A stretch of 13,889 bases of DNA. Origin: a bacterium (GTDB taxonomy: Bacteria; SZUA-182; DTGQ01). The notes beneath the pieces are model-generated. The model saw nothing but the letters and a program-made list of their open reading frames with translations. It did no database searches and was not told the origin of the DNA. Within the stretch, counting starts at the first letter, position 1, and each line of letters starts with the position of its first letter. The stretch spans positions 1 to 13,889 of the forward strand of contig JAILZY010000087.1 of NCBI GenBank assembly GCA_023512255.1, read 5' to 3'. The translations under genes were made by a program, and so were the position numbers. Positions 13,798-13,889 of the stretch are shown in pieces.

Positions 13798-13889
13798 AAA
13801 CTAATAGCGCATAGCAGATGTTCCCCATGTTTAAATTAGGAGGAGGAGATAAGCCGCAGGGTAAGGGTATTGAGGTAAAAGACAATAGT

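Noticed and set aside
13746-13832. Short minus-strand open frame upstream of citrate synthase
   Set aside because: About 29 codons with no ribosome site, lying across the candidate promoter; probably chance.

Overview
The window looks like chromosomal DNA of a Gram-negative, probably uncultured bacterium. Evidence for an outer-membrane cell plan is an MltA-type murein transglycosylase, a periplasmic beta-carbonic anhydrase with a signal peptide, and a signal-peptide-bearing multi-BON protein. Secreted proteins with cohesin-like, MopE-type Ca/Cu-binding and dockerin modules are typical of Desulfobacterota-like and candidate-phylum genomes. That placement is inference; no rRNA or marker gene here settles it. 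Base composition is near-balanced in most genes but clearly AT-rich from about 9040 to 10880.

Layout, left to right. An orphan hybrid histidine kinase (126-2297; GAF-PAS-HisKA-HATPase-REC) is followed by a repeat-rich gap. Next are an exported beta-carbonic anhydrase (2668-3357), a second repeat-rich gap, and a TrmO-type tRNA methyltransferase (3797-4264) whose 3' end lies in a 42-bp tandem repeat. A two-gene cassette of secreted proteins follows: a right-handed beta-helix protein ending in one EF-hand/dockerin-like motif (4773-7244) and, 20 bases later, a cohesin-like/MopE/cohesin-like/dockerin protein (7265-8842), then a strong hairpin terminator (8984-9021). An AT-rich leader with a possible 26-residue hydrophobic peptide (9304-9384) precedes a secreted protein that reads as six consecutive BON-like modules (9428-10882), closed by another hairpin. 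MltA (11093-12352) converges on citrate synthase (12454-13671, minus strand).

Most genes appear to be single transcription units separated by hairpins and degenerate repeats; only the beta-helix/cohesin pair looks like an operon. Those two proteins could interact on or outside the cell through calcium-dependent cohesin-dockerin contacts. This is the best candidate for an undescribed system here, although the interaction itself is inferred. A second theme is that almost every intergenic region carries recent short tandem duplications (15-42 bp), and two genes (trmO and mltA) have their stop codons inside such repeats.
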